15,244 nucleotides of DNA from Ruminococcus flavefaciens (GTDB lineage Bacteria > Bacillota > Clostridia > Oscillospirales > Ruminococcaceae). The stretch is from assembly GCA_002309635.1 (NCBI GenBank), contig DBXO01000009.1, forward strand, positions 1-15,244, read 5' to 3'. Numbering within the stretch: position 1 is the first letter of the stretch; the number at the start of each line of letters is the position of its first letter. A program made the translations under genes and the position numbers. Shown here piece by piece: positions 14,775 through 15,244 of this stretch. The notes beneath the pieces were generated by a model. The model was not told where the DNA came from, did no database searches, and saw only the letters and a list, made by a program, of their open reading frames with translations.

Positions 14775-14803
14775 TTGATTTTTTATCGACGAAATGCTAT
14801 AAT
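14775..14803 (+). promoter_or_regulatory. Sigma-A promoter of the zinc-finger/KEP-repeat gene
   Basis: TTGATT (14775-14780), a 17-base spacer and TATAAT (14798-14803), about 70 bases before the start codon. The -35 is part of the 3' arm of a 9-bp inverted repeat. Confidence 0.8.
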
Positions 14804-14873
14804 TATATTGTTGAATTCATTTTTTGGTAAAAAGTTGGAAATGCAGAAAATGATAACATGGAGTGATAGCAGA

Positions 14874-15244
14874 ATGAAAATGACAAGATGTCCCGAAAAG
14901 CATTTATACGATGCTGACAAATACGAGACCTGTCCCTACTGCTCGGGCGAAAGCGGAGCAGCAGAGAGCGGTAAAGCTCCCAAGAAAGCAAAAATAGTAA
15001 AGGTAAGAGCTGTAAAAGCGCATCATCCTTCAAATATTGAAGAAAAGCCTGCGGAGACAAAGGCAGAGGAAAAGAAGCCCGAGCAGCCTAAAAAAGAGAA
15101 AAAATCAGACAAAAAGGCTCCCGAAGCTCCCAAGCAGGAAGTAAAGGCAGAGGAAAAGAAGCCTGAGCAGTTTAAAAAAGAGGAAAAGTCTGACAAAAAG
15201 GCTCCCGAAGCTTCCAAACAGGAGGCAAAGGCAGAGGAAAAGAA
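14874..15244 (+). CDS. Protein with N-terminal zinc-finger-like motif and Lys/Glu/Pro repeats (3' end outside window)
   Basis: The frame is open from ATG 14874 to the window end (123 codons seen). The N-terminus starts MKMTRCPEKHLYDADKY and goes on to TCPYC: Cys6, His10, Cys20 and Cys23 form a C-x3-H-x9-C-x2-C pattern likely to bind zinc. Similar short motifs with CPxxHxYD...CPYC head Clostridial proteins, some with FHA or other signalling domains further on; that is recollection, and no such domain is visible here. From residue 63 a 28-residue repeat rich in Lys, Glu, Pro and Ala forms a charged, probably disordered linker. No signal peptide is seen. ATG 14874 has GGAG at 14860-14863; ATG 14880 is an alternative. 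The function lies in the unseen C-terminal part. Confidence 0.75.
   Translation, partial: MKMTRCPEKHLYDADKYETCPYCSGESGAAESGKAPKKAKIVKVRAVKAHHPSNIEEKPAETKAEEKKPEQPKKEKKSDKKAPEAPKQEVKAEEKKPEQFKKEEKSDKKAPEASKQEAKAEEK
15060..15244 (+). repeat. 84-bp tandem coding repeat
   Basis: Units start at 15060, 15144 and 15228, the last cut by the window edge. Each encodes 28 residues beginning KAEEKKPEQ and containing SDKKAPEA. The first two complete units differ at few positions, so the array may be long and variable in number beyond the window. Confidence 0.88.

Noticed and set aside
14803..15217. Minus-strand frames at the window end (14803-15060 and 15023-15217)
   Set aside because: Antisense to the Lys/Glu/Pro repeat gene; the repeats only mirror the coding strand.
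15060..15244. CRISPR-like array
   Set aside because: Units are contiguous, in frame and without spacers, so they are coding repeats. No other direct-repeat/spacer pattern was seen in the window.

Overview
The window looks like chromosome from a fibre-degrading gut Firmicute, most probably a Ruminococcus. The main reason is a secreted GH11 xylanase joined to a CE4 acetyl esterase by an Asn/Gln-rich linker. AT-rich gene borders, strong Shine-Dalgarno (SD) sequences and consensus sigma-A promoters fit. The genus is inference; no search was run.

Layout. (1) 1-1293: 3' part of the xylanase/esterase gene on +, then two stem-loops. (2) 1509-4034: an ECF sigma factor gene and, 1 base after it, a single-pass membrane protein that is probably its anti-sigma partner. 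Its extracellular part contains duplicated domains, and the last domain lies in the -1 frame, so the gene is either frameshifted (mutation or sequencing error) or decoded by ribosomal frameshifting. (3) 4042-6935: two separate minus-strand genes, an AraC-family regulator and a flotillin, each with its own promoter and terminator. (4) 7125-9085: a promoter, a 30-codon leader ORF ending in a Cys-rich motif, a canonical intrinsic terminator, then rtcB (RNA ligase) and a GNAT acetyltransferase. The terminator between leader ORF and rtcB makes transcription attenuation likely. (5) 9116-10012: a small exported protein with three 26-residue BspA-type (DUF285) repeats, a 55-residue basic protein and a terminator. 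(6) 10030-14517: sbcD and sbcC, overlapping by 4 bases behind a perfect consensus promoter. (7) 14518-15244: a structured gene-free stretch, a promoter, and the 5' end of a gene for a protein with an N-terminal zinc-finger-like motif and a Lys/Glu/Pro-rich 28-residue repeat that runs off the window.

No single pathway links the genes: it is a series of short transcription units for plant cell-wall attack, envelope signalling, membrane organisation, RNA repair and DNA repair. No mobile element, CRISPR array, tRNA or rRNA was seen. The two features most worth following up are the leader-ORF/terminator arrangement before rtcB and the frameshift in the sensor-like membrane protein.
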